A DNA stretch of 64,000 bases, taken from NCBI GenBank assembly GCA_025210475.1, contig JAOARW010000003.1, forward strand, positions 107,604-171,603. The letters run 5' to 3'. This DNA comes from Carboxylicivirga sp. GTDB lineage: Bacteria > Bacteroidota > Bacteroidia > Bacteroidales > Marinilabiliaceae. Made by a program: the position numbers and the translations under genes. The notes below the pieces were generated by a model. It searched no databases, was not told the DNA's origin, and saw only the letters and a list, made by a program, of their open reading frames with translations. This document shows, in pieces, positions 39,001-48,041 of the stretch (position 1 is its first letter; the number at the start of each line of letters is the position of its first letter).

Positions 39001-39140
39001 ACTTATTCTTTATCTATCGTGATATGGACAACTTTGATCCCGAATCAAGTTTCTCAACCAGTAACTTTTCACAAGGTGTATTGTGGTATAACTTACCTAC
39101 AACAAGAAGCTTAGGTTTTAACTTAAATGTTAACTTTTAA
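36042..39140 (+). CDS. SusC-family TonB-dependent transporter (locus B)
   Basis: A 1032-residue outer-membrane importer: signal peptide (about 1-26, ending YAQ), carboxypeptidase-regulatory-like domain (about 30-105), plug (about 110-250; MDEVVVTALGVSREKKALGY, PLYVVDGVPID, AALYGSRAGNGVILITTK) and barrel ending GFNLNVNF with the expected terminal Phe. The VSREKKALGY variant of the plug start marks a different SusC subgroup from loci A and C, so it likely has another substrate. The SusD gene follows 11 bp later and no enzyme is attached. Confidence 0.94.
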   Translation: MKRNANWLKRCLLLITTLIFGAYIYAQNLTVSGTVTSTEDGQPVPGVSVVQKGTTNGTITDVSGVYTINVPQGAILVFSFVGMDTQEIQVTSTTINVAMVADVIGMDEVVVTALGVSREKKALGYAVSELGGEELTTVKDPNVINSLSGKVAGVNITQSTSGPGGGSRVIIRGNNSITGNNQPLYVVDGVPIDNSGAGSAAGGGTGEYARSDYGTGISDINPDDIESMTVLKGPNAAALYGSRAGNGVILITTKKGSSRKGLGVSVSSSYTFDNPLLLPEFQNQYGQGSQGNVPTNIDDLKGSGSWGPMFDGSDQPYWTGVNKPYRAQPDNVKDFFETGSQFINTIALEGGNENANLRFSYTNNATSGILPNSEMDRHNFNLRAFANLTDKLTVDAKVTFFHQDMQNRAIQGTEGIMAYVYPMPRNLIINDLKTYQNPEESLDVITYSRSGGNPYWILYHDQNVDRRQRWTGFAKVNYEFTPWLSAFARVGTDMVNTKIETVSMPGHHFYRSGRFNFSQRQNTETNADFLLMVDKDINEDFNLNFNFGGNHSYRTYERMGIFGEDFKIPSKATVANVVTLNPSYTPTQEKIVNSLYGSASLSYKDLAYLDITARNDWSSTLSPGNWSYFYPSVSSSVLLHRVIPGADRLFNMAKFRVSWAQVGNDTGVYQLNEYYNLAQDGYLGRTVVTRPSVRFNPDLKPESISSTEVGLEWSIFNNRLYGDFSWYNIKTEDLIFDVDVPASTGYSKFRENVGELKNSGIELMLGGTPVKTVDFSWDVSFNYSKNNNELVSLIEDTEVFIFSSTNSGNVVVQATVGGGYGDIYGTTIKRTEDGRQIVDDAGRPKATEGKVKLGNYQPDWMGGISNTLNYKEFSLRFLIDGRFGGELYSGSDAALDANGVSERTLMYRDGGITVDGVVDSDDGNYTVNTTNISAEDYFGAMSGIASEHVYDATNVRLRELSLTYRVPTSLLGDGFIKGASISFIGRNLFFIYRDMDNFDPESSFSTSNFSQGVLWYNLPTTRSLGFNLNVNF

Positions 39141-39151
39141 TTTAGAGCAAT

Positions 39152-40834
39152 ATGAAATTATATAAGATATTCACTATTCTTTTATTCGGTGCTGCCTTAT
39201 GGACTTGTACTGATAAATTTGAGGAAATTAACACAAAACCTGATGCTTTTTACACGGATGAGGTGAGTGGTAAATTCTTTATGACCAATCCACAATTCAG
39301 GCTATTCGGACCTGATCGATTCCCATACTGGCGTGCGCATTTAATTCATGCTGATCGATACAGTGGACATGTTTGCTTCGGACATAATGGATCGTGGTGG
39401 AGCGATGAGTTAGGTTATTCTTACAGTAGCTCATATACCGATGCTACCTGGGGATGGATGGAAGGTTACCTCGGTAATCTGGATAATTTTATGAAACTGG
39501 TGAATACCGGCGGGGAGTTTGAAAATGAGTACATGTATGCCATGGGACTTATTATGAAAGGACTCTATTATCAGATGTTTACCGATATTTTTGGTATGAT
39601 ACCTTATACTGAAGCTGCAGATCCGAATATTGTAACACCTAGTTTCGATACACAAATGACGATTTATAAAGGTATTATTGCTGATTTGGATGAGGCGATG
39701 GAAATAATTGGGGATGCCGAAAGAACAGGCGTTGGTGTTGATGATGCCGGTGAAAATGATTTGTATTTCGATGGTGAACTCCAAAAGTGGAAGAAAATGG
39801 CCAATACGCTTAAATTAAGAATAGGATTAAGAGCATTGGGTGCCGATGGTGATAATTTTGCTACAGGTGTCATTGAACAAGCTTTATCAGGGCCATTAAT
39901 GAGCGAAGAATCTGATAATTGTTTAATGGAAAAAGATGCTGAGATATCACAATGGGGAAGTGCTGCCTATGGCGATATATGGCATAACTTTGGAGCTGGT
40001 TCTGATTGGGTTATCGGTAAAACTTTAATGGATTTATTAAGGGATGAAAACGATCCTAGATTAAGCAAATATGCTAAGCCGGCAAAAGGAGGAGAAACCA
40101 AGTTTGTTAAACCAGAAGGCGAAGAAGGAGATCTTTTCCTTCCACGTGTTGACTTTATCATGAGTGGTTTGGATGAAGCTGGTGTTGATTATGATCGTAG
40201 TCAGATTGAAGATACTATTTTTGTTGAAGTACCTCCTTCAACCTATTATGTAGGTCAGCCAACGCGTTTAAATGCTAAGACTAAACCATTCTCAGAATAT
40301 GACTTCTTTTCAACACCTGCCGATTATGTGATTCAAAAGAAAAATGATGGTAAGCCCATAGCACCAGAAATTATTATGCAAACTGCTGAGGCTTATTTCT
40401 TAAGAGCTGAGGCAGCATTACATGGTTTTGGAGGTGATGCCAATATGCTGTATCAAGATGGTATTCGTCACGCAATGGCAATCTGGGAAGTGTCAGGTGC
40501 CGAAGCCGAAAACTATTTGGCCAGTTCTAGCTTTGGTTCTTTAACTGGAACCATGGAAGAAAATCTGGAAAAGGTTGCCATCCAAAGATGGATTGCAGCT
40601 TTTACAGATGGTTTTGAAGCTTGGGCCATTGTTCGTGATACTGGATATCCTGCTGATTTGGCTGCTGGTGTTTCAGATGTCGATATCTTTGGACTGGGTG
40701 ATATTGGTGGCAAATATCCGCAACGCATGCGTTACGGAAACCAAACCTGGAACAATAACGGTGCGAAAACTCAGGAAGCCGTTGATACCCAGGGTGCCGA
40801 TCGACAGGACACCAAACTGTGGTGGGCGAAATAA
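39152..40834 (+). CDS. SusD-like lipoprotein, SusD_2 subgroup (locus B)
   Basis: A 560-residue outer-membrane lipoprotein with lipobox LWTC (Cys19) followed by TDKFEEINTKPDAF. It shares little with the locus A and C SusD proteins; the features QTAEAYFLRAEAALHG, QRWIAAFTDGFEAWAIVRDTGYP and an ending built around WWAK fit the SusD-like_2 group often paired with peptide or oligosaccharide importers. It forms a two-gene unit with the preceding susC, closed by a terminator 27 bp downstream. Confidence 0.88.
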   Translation: MKLYKIFTILLFGAALWTCTDKFEEINTKPDAFYTDEVSGKFFMTNPQFRLFGPDRFPYWRAHLIHADRYSGHVCFGHNGSWWSDELGYSYSSSYTDATWGWMEGYLGNLDNFMKLVNTGGEFENEYMYAMGLIMKGLYYQMFTDIFGMIPYTEAADPNIVTPSFDTQMTIYKGIIADLDEAMEIIGDAERTGVGVDDAGENDLYFDGELQKWKKMANTLKLRIGLRALGADGDNFATGVIEQALSGPLMSEESDNCLMEKDAEISQWGSAAYGDIWHNFGAGSDWVIGKTLMDLLRDENDPRLSKYAKPAKGGETKFVKPEGEEGDLFLPRVDFIMSGLDEAGVDYDRSQIEDTIFVEVPPSTYYVGQPTRLNAKTKPFSEYDFFSTPADYVIQKKNDGKPIAPEIIMQTAEAYFLRAEAALHGFGGDANMLYQDGIRHAMAIWEVSGAEAENYLASSSFGSLTGTMEENLEKVAIQRWIAAFTDGFEAWAIVRDTGYPADLAAGVSDVDIFGLGDIGGKYPQRMRYGNQTWNNNGAKTQEAVDTQGADRQDTKLWWAK

Positions 40835-40860
40835 CTAAACCAGAATATACGTTCTAAATT

Positions 40861-40888
40861 AGGCTGGCATTTTTGTCAGCCTTTTTTT
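40861..40888 (+). terminator. Intrinsic terminator of locus B
   Basis: AGGCTG and CAGCCT enclose a 10-nt loop and are followed by seven T residues. Confidence 0.88.
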
Positions 40889-40997
40889 ATTTTAAGCAAC
40901 TGATATTAATCATAGGTTCAATTCAAATAGCTTTTGCATTTTTGCTATTTAGAATTAAAACAGATAGGAACATAATTATACGCTAAATTACGACACT

Positions 40998-42029
40998 ATG
41001 ACAATGATGAAAGCACTTGTAAAATCAAAGGCCGAAAAAGGTATTTGGTTAGAAGAGGTGAAAATACCGGAGATTGGCCCCAATGATGTTTTGATAAAAG
41101 TTTCAAAGTCGGCTATTTGTGGTACCGATCTTCACATTTACAAATGGGATGAATGGGCTCAAAACACCATTCCGGTTGGCATGACAATTGGCCACGAGTA
41201 CGTTGGTCATGTAGCTAAACTTGGTAGTGAAGTAACAGAATTTAAAGAAGGCGACCGTGTAACAGGTGAAGGTCATATTGCGTGCGGTCATTGTCGAAAC
41301 TGCCGTCGAGGTCGCCAGCATATTTGCGAAAAAACAGTTGGTATTGGTGTTAACATCGATGGTTCGTTTGCCGAGTATGTAAAAGTCCCATCTACTAATG
41401 TGATGAAGATTAATGCTTCAATCCCTGATGAGGTGCTGGCCATAATGGATCCATTTGGGAATGCGACTCATACAGCCTTGTCGTTCCCTTTAATTGGTGA
41501 AGATGTGTTGATTACCGGATCGGGTTTGATAGGAAGTATGGCTGTTGCAGTAGCTAAATTTGCCGGGGCGCGTTATGTTGTGGCTACCGAAACAAATGAG
41601 TTTAGAGCTGAATTAGCACGTAAAATGGGTGCTACACGTGTGGTGAACCCGATAACCGAAAATTTGCGTGAGGTGATGGATGACTTAGGCATGATCGGTT
41701 TCGACATAGGTTTGGAATGTTCGGGAGCGCCAGCTGCTTTTAATCAGTTGGTGGAACACATGTATAACTCGGGTAAAATATCCATGTTGGGTATTTTGCC
41801 GTCATCAACAAAGGTAGATTGGAACCGTATAATTTTTAAAGGATTAACACTGAAGGGAATTTACGGTCGCGAAATGTACGAAACCTGGTACCATATGGAG
41901 CAGATGTTAATGTCGGGGCTTGATTTAAGACCAATCATAACACATCAGTACAGCATTAACGATTTCCAAAAAGGATTTGATGTAATGGAAGAAGGCAATT
42001 GTGGTAAGGTGTTGCTTAACTGGGATTAA
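40998..42029 (+). CDS. tdh: L-threonine 3-dehydrogenase, zinc-dependent
   Basis: A 343-residue medium-chain dehydrogenase/reductase, normal family length. It oxidises L-threonine with NAD+ to 2-amino-3-ketobutyrate. Catalytic zinc ligands Cys41 (ICGTDLHIY), His66 and Glu67 (GHEYVG) are present, as are structural zinc cysteines 96, 99, 102 and 110 (CGHC..C). The Rossmann motif is [21 protein letters not shown] is a family hallmark. The usual partner kbl (2-amino-3-ketobutyrate CoA ligase) is not adjacent. A terminator follows, so it is transcribed alone. Confidence 0.96.
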   Translation: MTMMKALVKSKAEKGIWLEEVKIPEIGPNDVLIKVSKSAICGTDLHIYKWDEWAQNTIPVGMTIGHEYVGHVAKLGSEVTEFKEGDRVTGEGHIACGHCRNCRRGRQHICEKTVGIGVNIDGSFAEYVKVPSTNVMKINASIPDEVLAIMDPFGNATHTALSFPLIGEDVLITGSGLIGSMAVAVAKFAGARYVVATETNEFRAELARKMGATRVVNPITENLREVMDDLGMIGFDIGLECSGAPAAFNQLVEHMYNSGKISMLGILPSSTKVDWNRIIFKGLTLKGIYGREMYETWYHMEQMLMSGLDLRPIITHQYSINDFQKGFDVMEEGNCGKVLLNWD

Positions 42030-42114
42030 TTGAATTTTGTTTCGAAGACTCCATTTTCGTTTCTGAAAGTTGAGTTTTCAGTCACGTGATAATAACAGCA
42101 CATAGAGAATATGG

Positions 42115-42147
42115 ATAAAGGTAGTCGCTTGGCTGCCTTTATTTGTA
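42115..42147 (+). terminator. Intrinsic terminator of tdh
   Basis: AAAGGTAG pairs with CTGCCTTT (one G-U) around an 8-nt loop, followed by ATTTGT. Confidence 0.65.
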
Positions 42148-42300
42148 TCAATTAAGTTGGTTGTTACATTTTTACTGTCATTAGTATATCTCTGCACCTG
42201 AATGGGCACATGGATGAGGACAATGAAAAGGATGTGAATTGGGAGAGTAAGCCAGCCATGTATATTGCTTCGTGGCATAAAGTAATTCCAACAATATTTC

Positions 42301-42308
42301 TAAATTTG
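42301..42308 (+). promoter_or_regulatory. Promoter -7 box that fixes the start of the next gene
   Basis: TAAATTTG fits TAnnTTTG and lies 16 bp before the ATG at 42324. It falls inside a longer open frame starting at 42210, supporting the shorter gene. Confidence 0.5.
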
Positions 42309-42323
42309 TTGCAATCTTATATT

Positions 42324-43529
42324 ATGATGAAAGCAATAATTCTTCCTCTCGTACTTTTGTGTACCCTTATGGGCCAATCTAAAGCTCAAACAATCGGAGC
42401 ATGGTCAGAAAAACTAAATAATCTGGAGCAAATCACCGATCCCAACAACCGACGGGTCGCCTTGCTAGATTTGAATAAATCTTTGATTGACCTTTGGAAC
42501 AAAGATCTGGACATTGAAGTATTAAAAGGACTATCATCGATTTTACATGTCAATCAATCTGAGGATAAGCAAGTAACAATTTTATCTTTTGGTACTAAAA
42601 CTTATAAGGATGTTTTTCAATTTGAATGGTTGGTGAAAATCGATGATCAGATCTGGCCCTATAGTGAAGAGCTGGTGTATCATGATTCAAAGGGTGCCAT
42701 TAACTTATCGTGCCAGTTAAATGAAACATCTTTCGAAACCAAGGAATTTAATGTACTTAATGGCAAGCAAAAGCTAATACATGTTTTGGATGTGGAAACA
42801 AAGTGTTTGTTTGAACAGCTGCAATTTCTTAAAACAGATCAGCAAAAAGATTCTTTAAATCTATTACTGGAACAGCGCTTAAACAAATTATGGGGCAATG
42901 TCCATTTGTTCGAAGACTCTTTTAGTGGAATCAAACGGATGAAGACCATCCATTCCGATGACGGGAAAGTCAAGATTTGTACTTATAACATCCAAAAAAG
43001 CAATTTTACACAGCAGTTTTATGGAGCGGTAATATTAAAGGATAATGGAATGGTGAGTGTGTTGCCACTTACCGATGAAACAGATAAAATCAGATCGCCA
43101 GAACGCTCAACTTTAAGTAATAAGAAGTGGTATGGGGCTATTTACATCGACCTGATTGAAAACTCAAGTGGTAACAAAACCTATTACACCCTGATCGGTT
43201 ACAAAGGTCACGATGAGTTTGTGAAAAAACGCGTACTGGATGTGATGATGGTTCAAAATGGCCGGTTAAGGTTTGGTGCGCCAATCTTTAAAACCGATCG
43301 GATAAGCAGAAATCGCGTGGTTTTTCAGTATTCTGCCAAAGCCACCATGATGTTACGCTACGATAGTAAAGCAAAAGTAATTGTATTCGATAATCTGGTG
43401 CCAGCCGACCCGATGTATCGCGGTGTTTTTCATTATTACGGGCCCGATTTTTCATACAATGGTTTTAAGTTTACCAAAGGTGTTTGGGAATTAAAAAAGG
43501 AAATTGACCTCAGAAACCCAAAGCAATAG
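42324..43529 (+). CDS. Exported protein of unknown function
   Basis: 401 residues from the ATG at 42324 (or 42327). This start is chosen because it gives a clear signal peptide (MMKAIILPLVLLCTLMGQ, then AQ cleavage) and sits just downstream of a -7 box; the in-frame ATG at 42210 would bury the signal. The mature part shows no family I recognise: a helical first third and a beta-rich C-terminal half (KWYGAIYIDLIE, YYTLIGYKG, VVFQYSAKATMMLRYD). It has no lipobox cysteine. It is followed by a peptidase gene 115 bp downstream, which could be in the same transcript. Confidence 0.75.
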   Translation: MMKAIILPLVLLCTLMGQSKAQTIGAWSEKLNNLEQITDPNNRRVALLDLNKSLIDLWNKDLDIEVLKGLSSILHVNQSEDKQVTILSFGTKTYKDVFQFEWLVKIDDQIWPYSEELVYHDSKGAINLSCQLNETSFETKEFNVLNGKQKLIHVLDVETKCLFEQLQFLKTDQQKDSLNLLLEQRLNKLWGNVHLFEDSFSGIKRMKTIHSDDGKVKICTYNIQKSNFTQQFYGAVILKDNGMVSVLPLTDETDKIRSPERSTLSNKKWYGAIYIDLIENSSGNKTYYTLIGYKGHDEFVKKRVLDVMMVQNGRLRFGAPIFKTDRISRNRVVFQYSAKATMMLRYDSKAKVIVFDNLVPADPMYRGVFHYYGPDFSYNGFKFTKGVWELKKEIDLRNPKQ

Positions 43530-43644
43530 CAATTTAAGTGAGACATCTTCTTAAGATTAAAGAATCAGATTTCAATACTGTTCTATTTAATTCTGAGCCT
43601 TGGCGTCTCTGCTTTGATTTTTATTAACCTTGATTCGACATTAA

Positions 43645-45609
43645 ATGACTACAATGAATAATTTTCAATACCAGGTAGAGCAGTTTGCCGACCTGCGAAT
43701 TTTACGCTACCAAATACCAAATTTCAGTGAGCTGCCTCTTCAAAAGAAGCAATATATCTACTATTTGTCCGAAGCAGCTTTATCGGGGCGTGATATTATT
43801 TGGGATCAGAATAATGCTAAGAATCTTTGGCTTCGTAGTTGCCTGGATAGTTTGTATGGTGTTATTAATAGCAATGATAAAGGTTTTGAAAAGTTCGAAA
43901 CCTACTATAAACGCGTGTTGTTTTCAAACGGTTTTCATCATCATTACAGTACCGAAAAAATAAAACCTGATTTTACAGAAGCGCAATTAAAGGGATGGAT
44001 TCAGGCCTTAACCATAGACGAAATCAGACAACTTGGAGAAAAGAGTGGGGAAGGGTTATTGGGTGCATTAATCGAATTGATGTTTGATAATCTTTATATG
44101 GCCAAACGAGTTTGTCAGGATGAGGATAAGGATTTGATAGTTCATTCGGCCAATAATTTCTACAAAGAACTTACGCAACAGGAAGTTGAAGATTTTTACA
44201 AAAACAAACAGGATGAATCCGACTTACAGCCTGTTTCACATGGTCTTAATTCGCGACTAACGAAAAACAACGAGCAAATTGAGGAGGAAGTATGGCACGT
44301 TGGAGGAAAATATAGTAAAGCCATTCAAAAAATTGTTTATTGGTTAAGGAAAGCTGCCGAAGTATGCGAAAATAAGCAGCAGGAACAGGTGATTAATCTT
44401 TTGTGCGACTATTACGAAACCGGTGACTTAAAAACCTTTGATACCTATAGCATTGAATGGCTGAAAGAGCAGGAAGGTGAGATTGATTTTATTAATGGCT
44501 TTATAGAGGTGTATGGCGATCCGCTTGGTTTTAAAGCCACCTGGGAGAGTCTGGTAAATGTAACCGATCAGAAGGAAACACAAAAGGCCGCTATCATTTC
44601 TGACAATGCCCAGTGGTTCGAAGATCATTCACCGGTAATGGTTGAGCATCGTAGGAAAGAGGTAAAAGGTGTAAGCATGAAAGTGATTAATGCCATTATG
44701 CTGGGCGGCGATTGTTATCCCGCTTCGCCACTTGGCATCAACTTGCCCAATGCTGAATGGATCAGGGAGCAGCACGGTTCTAAATCAGTTTCGTTGCAAA
44801 ACATTAGTCATGCCTACGAGATGGCATCACTTAGTTCGGGGGTGATTGAGGAATTTGCCTTTGACGAAACAGAAATAGCTTTGCATAAAAAGTATGGTGC
44901 CATCGCCGATAATTTGCATACGCATTTGCACGAATGTGTGGGGCATGGTTCGGGAATGTTGGAGGTGGGTGTTCGTACCGATGCACTAAAGGCATACGGA
45001 TCGGTGATTGAAGAGGCACGCGCCGACCTGTTTGGCTTGTATTTTATGGCCGATGAAAAAATGCTTGAGCTTAAGCTCGTATCGCACATGGATGTGTTAA
45101 AGGCTCAATATAATGCTTACATCCGAAATGGATTAATGGTACAGCTTGCACGCGTTAATGTTGGTGCTAACATTGAGCAGACACACATGCGCAACCGCCA
45201 GCTGGTGGCCTGTTGGGTGCTTGAAAAAGGACAGGAGAACAAGGTAATTGAAAGAATGAATAAGGCAGGTAAAAGCTATTTTGTGATAAACGATTATGCG
45301 CAATTAAGAAACTTGTTTGGCCAACTCTTGAAGGAGGTGCAGCGCATTAAGTCACAAGGCGATTATGCTGCTGCAAAAGCCCTGGTTGAGCATTATGGCG
45401 TTAAGGTAGATCAAGCCATTCATCAGGAGGTAAAAGAGCGATATAGCCAATTAAATGTGGCACCTTACTCAGGTTTTATAAACCCTAAATTATCGCCAAT
45501 AATGGATGCTGATGGCAAGCTTGTGGATGTTGAGCTGGGTTATAATGAAAGCTTCCTGGATCAAATGCAGCGTTATAATAGAGATTACAGTTTTGAATCA
45601 AACTTATAA
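43645..45609 (+). CDS. Dipeptidyl peptidase III (M49 family)
   Basis: A 654-residue zinc metallopeptidase that removes dipeptides from the N-terminus of short peptides. The metal motif is HECVGH (His429, Glu430, His434), the six-residue form known in Bacteroides DPP III, and the third ligand lies in EEARAD (Glu456-457). The N-terminus (TTMNNFQYQVEQFADL) has no signal peptide, so the enzyme is predicted cytoplasmic. It stands 115 bp after the exported unknown protein gene and 38 bp before the promoter of the B12 operon. Confidence 0.92.
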   Translation: MTTMNNFQYQVEQFADLRILRYQIPNFSELPLQKKQYIYYLSEAALSGRDIIWDQNNAKNLWLRSCLDSLYGVINSNDKGFEKFETYYKRVLFSNGFHHHYSTEKIKPDFTEAQLKGWIQALTIDEIRQLGEKSGEGLLGALIELMFDNLYMAKRVCQDEDKDLIVHSANNFYKELTQQEVEDFYKNKQDESDLQPVSHGLNSRLTKNNEQIEEEVWHVGGKYSKAIQKIVYWLRKAAEVCENKQQEQVINLLCDYYETGDLKTFDTYSIEWLKEQEGEIDFINGFIEVYGDPLGFKATWESLVNVTDQKETQKAAIISDNAQWFEDHSPVMVEHRRKEVKGVSMKVINAIMLGGDCYPASPLGINLPNAEWIREQHGSKSVSLQNISHAYEMASLSSGVIEEFAFDETEIALHKKYGAIADNLHTHLHECVGHGSGMLEVGVRTDALKAYGSVIEEARADLFGLYFMADEKMLELKLVSHMDVLKAQYNAYIRNGLMVQLARVNVGANIEQTHMRNRQLVACWVLEKGQENKVIERMNKAGKSYFVINDYAQLRNLFGQLLKEVQRIKSQGDYAAAKALVEHYGVKVDQAIHQEVKERYSQLNVAPYSGFINPKLSPIMDADGKLVDVELGYNESFLDQMQRYNRDYSFESNL

Positions 45610-45647
45610 GATGGGCTTAATAGATTTATCATTCCAATAGAAAAGCT

Positions 45648-45655
45648 TACTTTTG
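45648..45655 (+). promoter_or_regulatory. Promoter -7 box for the cobalamin-riboswitch transcript
   Basis: TACTTTTG fits TAnnTTTG and predicts transcription starting right at the riboswitch. Confidence 0.55.
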
Positions 45656-45813
45656 CAGCATTACTTGAAGAGGGAATCAGGTGAAAGGCCTGAACTGTTC
45701 CCGCAGCCGTAATCTGGGCCTGAAAAGGAACTTCGTCTTAAACGCCACTGTTATTTATTTAATGGGAAGGTAAGATGATGAAAGAGAGTCGGAAAACCTG
45801 TTTAGGTAATGAT
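45656..45813 (+). ncRNA. Cobalamin riboswitch
   Basis: Conserved core elements appear in order: AGGTGAAAGGCCTGAAC (about 45679-45695), GTTCCCGCAGCCGTAATC, GCCACTG (45744-45750), GGGAAGG (45764-45770) and GAGTCGGAAAACCTG (about 45786-45800). The closing P1 stem pairs CATTACTT near 45660 with AGGTAATG near 45805. It lies directly upstream of the btuF-like gene, so B12 should repress the transporter operon. Confidence 0.93.
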
Positions 45814-45846
45814 GTTTAATTCATAATTCTTTCGGGAGATAAAGAG

Positions 45847-46995
45847 ATGATAAGATTTTTAACAATTGCGTTTGCATTCGTAGTGATTCTGGGAGCCTGC
45901 CAGACTAAACAAGGTGGCAAAATTTCCGCTAATTCGGGTCTTACACCTGATAGTACCTACATTCCAAAATATGCCAGGGGATTTGAGGTTAAATATTTTA
46001 AAGGCTATCGCCAGATTGTATTAAACGATCCATGGGGCGATACTACTAAAACCGAAACCATTGCATTGTATTCCGATACTACCTTGCTGGAAAAACTAAG
46101 GGCTGATAATGATTATGTGCTTAAAGCACCTGCTCAAAAATGGATCGCCTTGTCCTCTACAATGGTTAATTATGCCGAACAGTTGAAGATGGAAAATACC
46201 ATTGTTGGAGTGGCAGAACCACAATATATATCCAATCAATTTATACAGGATGGTATAAAAAAAGGAAGTATTAGAAATGTTGGTATGGCTGTTTCGCCCG
46301 ATGTGGAAGTGATGGTTGATATTGAGCCGGATTTTATGATGGTTTCACCTTTTAAGGATAATCATTTTGCAGCTGTGGTCAGTGCCGGTATTCCAGTGAT
46401 TACTAATTCTGATTATCTTGAATATACGCCCTTAGGAAGGGCCGAATGGCTTGTGTTTATGGGGGAGATGCTAGGAAAGGGTTATGAGGCTAAAGATCGT
46501 TTCGCAAAAGTTGAAAAGGCTTATTTAGAAATTAAACAGAAAGCGGCCAAGATTAAAAATAAACCATCCGTTTTTACCGGGCATATATATCAGGGAATAT
46601 GGTATACCCCGGCAGGAGAGAGTTACATGGCTAATTTCTTTAAAGATGCCGGTTTTAATTACATCTATAAAGAGAGTAAAGGTACAGGTTCATTGTCGCT
46701 GGACTATGAAACTATTATTGAAAAAGCTGAAAAGACCGATTATTGGCTTTTGATTATTAATTTCCCGGGCGAATTATCCTATTCCGAAATAAGCAAAATT
46801 GATAAGCGTTATACCGATTTTGATGCTTTCAAAAATCGAAAGATGATCGTTACCAATTCATCCACATCGCGTTATTTCGAAAAAGGTGTTCTGGAGCCCG
46901 ATATCGTGCTTAGTGATATGGTTTATGCTTTTAATCCGCAGTTACTAACGGGTTATCAGCCAAAGTATTTTAACCGATTGACGAAAGAGAAATAA
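45847..46995 (+). CDS. btuF: Cobalamin ABC transporter substrate-binding lipoprotein (BtuF-like)
   Basis: A 382-residue lipoprotein with lipobox ILGAC (Cys18). The mature part is a helical-backbone binding protein of the periplasmic binding class III fold (IVGVAEPQYISNQF, VDIEPDFMMVSP, FTGHIYQGIWYTPAGESYM). This class binds B12, heme or Fe-siderophore; the riboswitch immediately upstream argues for cobalamin. Its stop codon overlaps the permease start (TAATGG at 46993-46998). The length is greater than E. coli BtuF (about 266), which is common in Bacteroidota. Confidence 0.85.
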   Translation: MIRFLTIAFAFVVILGACQTKQGGKISANSGLTPDSTYIPKYARGFEVKYFKGYRQIVLNDPWGDTTKTETIALYSDTTLLEKLRADNDYVLKAPAQKWIALSSTMVNYAEQLKMENTIVGVAEPQYISNQFIQDGIKKGSIRNVGMAVSPDVEVMVDIEPDFMMVSPFKDNHFAAVVSAGIPVITNSDYLEYTPLGRAEWLVFMGEMLGKGYEAKDRFAKVEKAYLEIKQKAAKIKNKPSVFTGHIYQGIWYTPAGESYMANFFKDAGFNYIYKESKGTGSLSLDYETIIEKAEKTDYWLLIINFPGELSYSEISKIDKRYTDFDAFKNRKMIVTNSSTSRYFEKGVLEPDIVLSDMVYAFNPQLLTGYQPKYFNRLTKEK

Positions 46996-48041
46996 TGGAA
47001 CAGCACCGCATCAAATGGATTTTAGGATTTGCTTTATTAGTGCTGGCCTTGCTAATATTGTTTTTGGTAAATATTGGCTTTGGGTCTGTATCCATTCCTT
47101 TTGATGATATAATAAATGTGATATCGGGGGTTAAGCCATCTCGATTAGCTTACCAATCCATTATTCTGAAATCGCGATTACCACAAACCATCACAGCTCT
47201 GATTGCCGGAGCCGGATTGGCTGTTGGTGGCTTGCAGATGCAAACACTGTTTCGCAATCCATTGGCCGGGCCATCCATACTTGGAATTAGCAGTGGTGCA
47301 GGACTGGGAGTGGCCTTGGTATTATTGTTTGCTGGCAATGTGTTGGGTGTTAGTATCAGTGGCTATGGTTTAATCGGCCATATGACGGTAGTTGGTGCCG
47401 CCTTTTTAGGTGCTTTTTTGATATTAATGCTGATCGTGTTTTTTGCACAGGCTTTGCGCGATAATACCATCTTATTGATTGTGGGTATTATGGTGGGGTA
47501 TGCCGCGTCGGCCATTATTGGTGTGATGAAATTTTACAGCCCAAAAGAAGATGTGCATGCCTATGTCATTTGGGGTTTGGGAAGTTTTGCCAATGTATCG
47601 TGGGAGCATCTGCAAATATTAATACCTGTTATCTGCATTGGTTTGTTTCTAAGTCTCTTATTGATCAAACCGCTAAATGTATTGGTGCTGGGAGAGAATT
47701 ATGCCGAAAACTTAGGCATCAATATAAAACGTACCCGCTTGATGATATTGTTTTGTACAGGTATTTTAACTGCGGCCATTACAGCTTTTTGTGGTCCCAT
47801 TGCCTTTTTGGGCTTGGCTGTGCCACATTTAACTAAGGGACTATTCAGAACCAATGACCAGAAAGTATTGATGCCGGCCGTTATTTTAGCCGGATCTGTT
47901 TTGGCATTGTTTTGTAACTTAATAGCGCGTATGCCGGGTTTCGAAGGTGCCTTGCCAATCAATGTGGTAACTGGCCTGATTGGCGCCCCCATCGTTATTT
48001 CTGTAATTATTAAACGACGCAAACTGAACATTAATGGATAA
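46995..48041 (+). CDS. btuC: Cobalamin ABC transporter permease (FecCD/BtuC family)
   Basis: A 348-residue inner-membrane protein with about ten hydrophobic segments. The FecCD hallmarks are present: RLPQTITALIAGAGLAVGG near residue 55-75, QTLFRNPLAGPSILGISSGA, and the C-terminal GPIAFLGLAVPHLTK coupling block. It pairs with the BtuD-like ATPase, whose gene it overlaps by 8 bp, forming the B12 import channel under riboswitch control. Confidence 0.92.
   Translation: MEQHRIKWILGFALLVLALLILFLVNIGFGSVSIPFDDIINVISGVKPSRLAYQSIILKSRLPQTITALIAGAGLAVGGLQMQTLFRNPLAGPSILGISSGAGLGVALVLLFAGNVLGVSISGYGLIGHMTVVGAAFLGAFLILMLIVFFAQALRDNTILLIVGIMVGYAASAIIGVMKFYSPKEDVHAYVIWGLGSFANVSWEHLQILIPVICIGLFLSLLLIKPLNVLVLGENYAENLGINIKRTRLMILFCTGILTAAITAFCGPIAFLGLAVPHLTKGLFRTNDQKVLMPAVILAGSVLALFCNLIARMPGFEGALPINVVTGLIGAPIVISVIIKRRKLNING

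Noticed and set aside
42210..42323. Longer start for the exported unknown protein
   Set aside because: It would bury the signal peptide and place a -7 promoter box inside the coding sequence.
45656..45813. Start of a coding gene upstream of btuF
   Set aside because: The conserved blocks match a cobalamin riboswitch, and no convincing open frame covers it.
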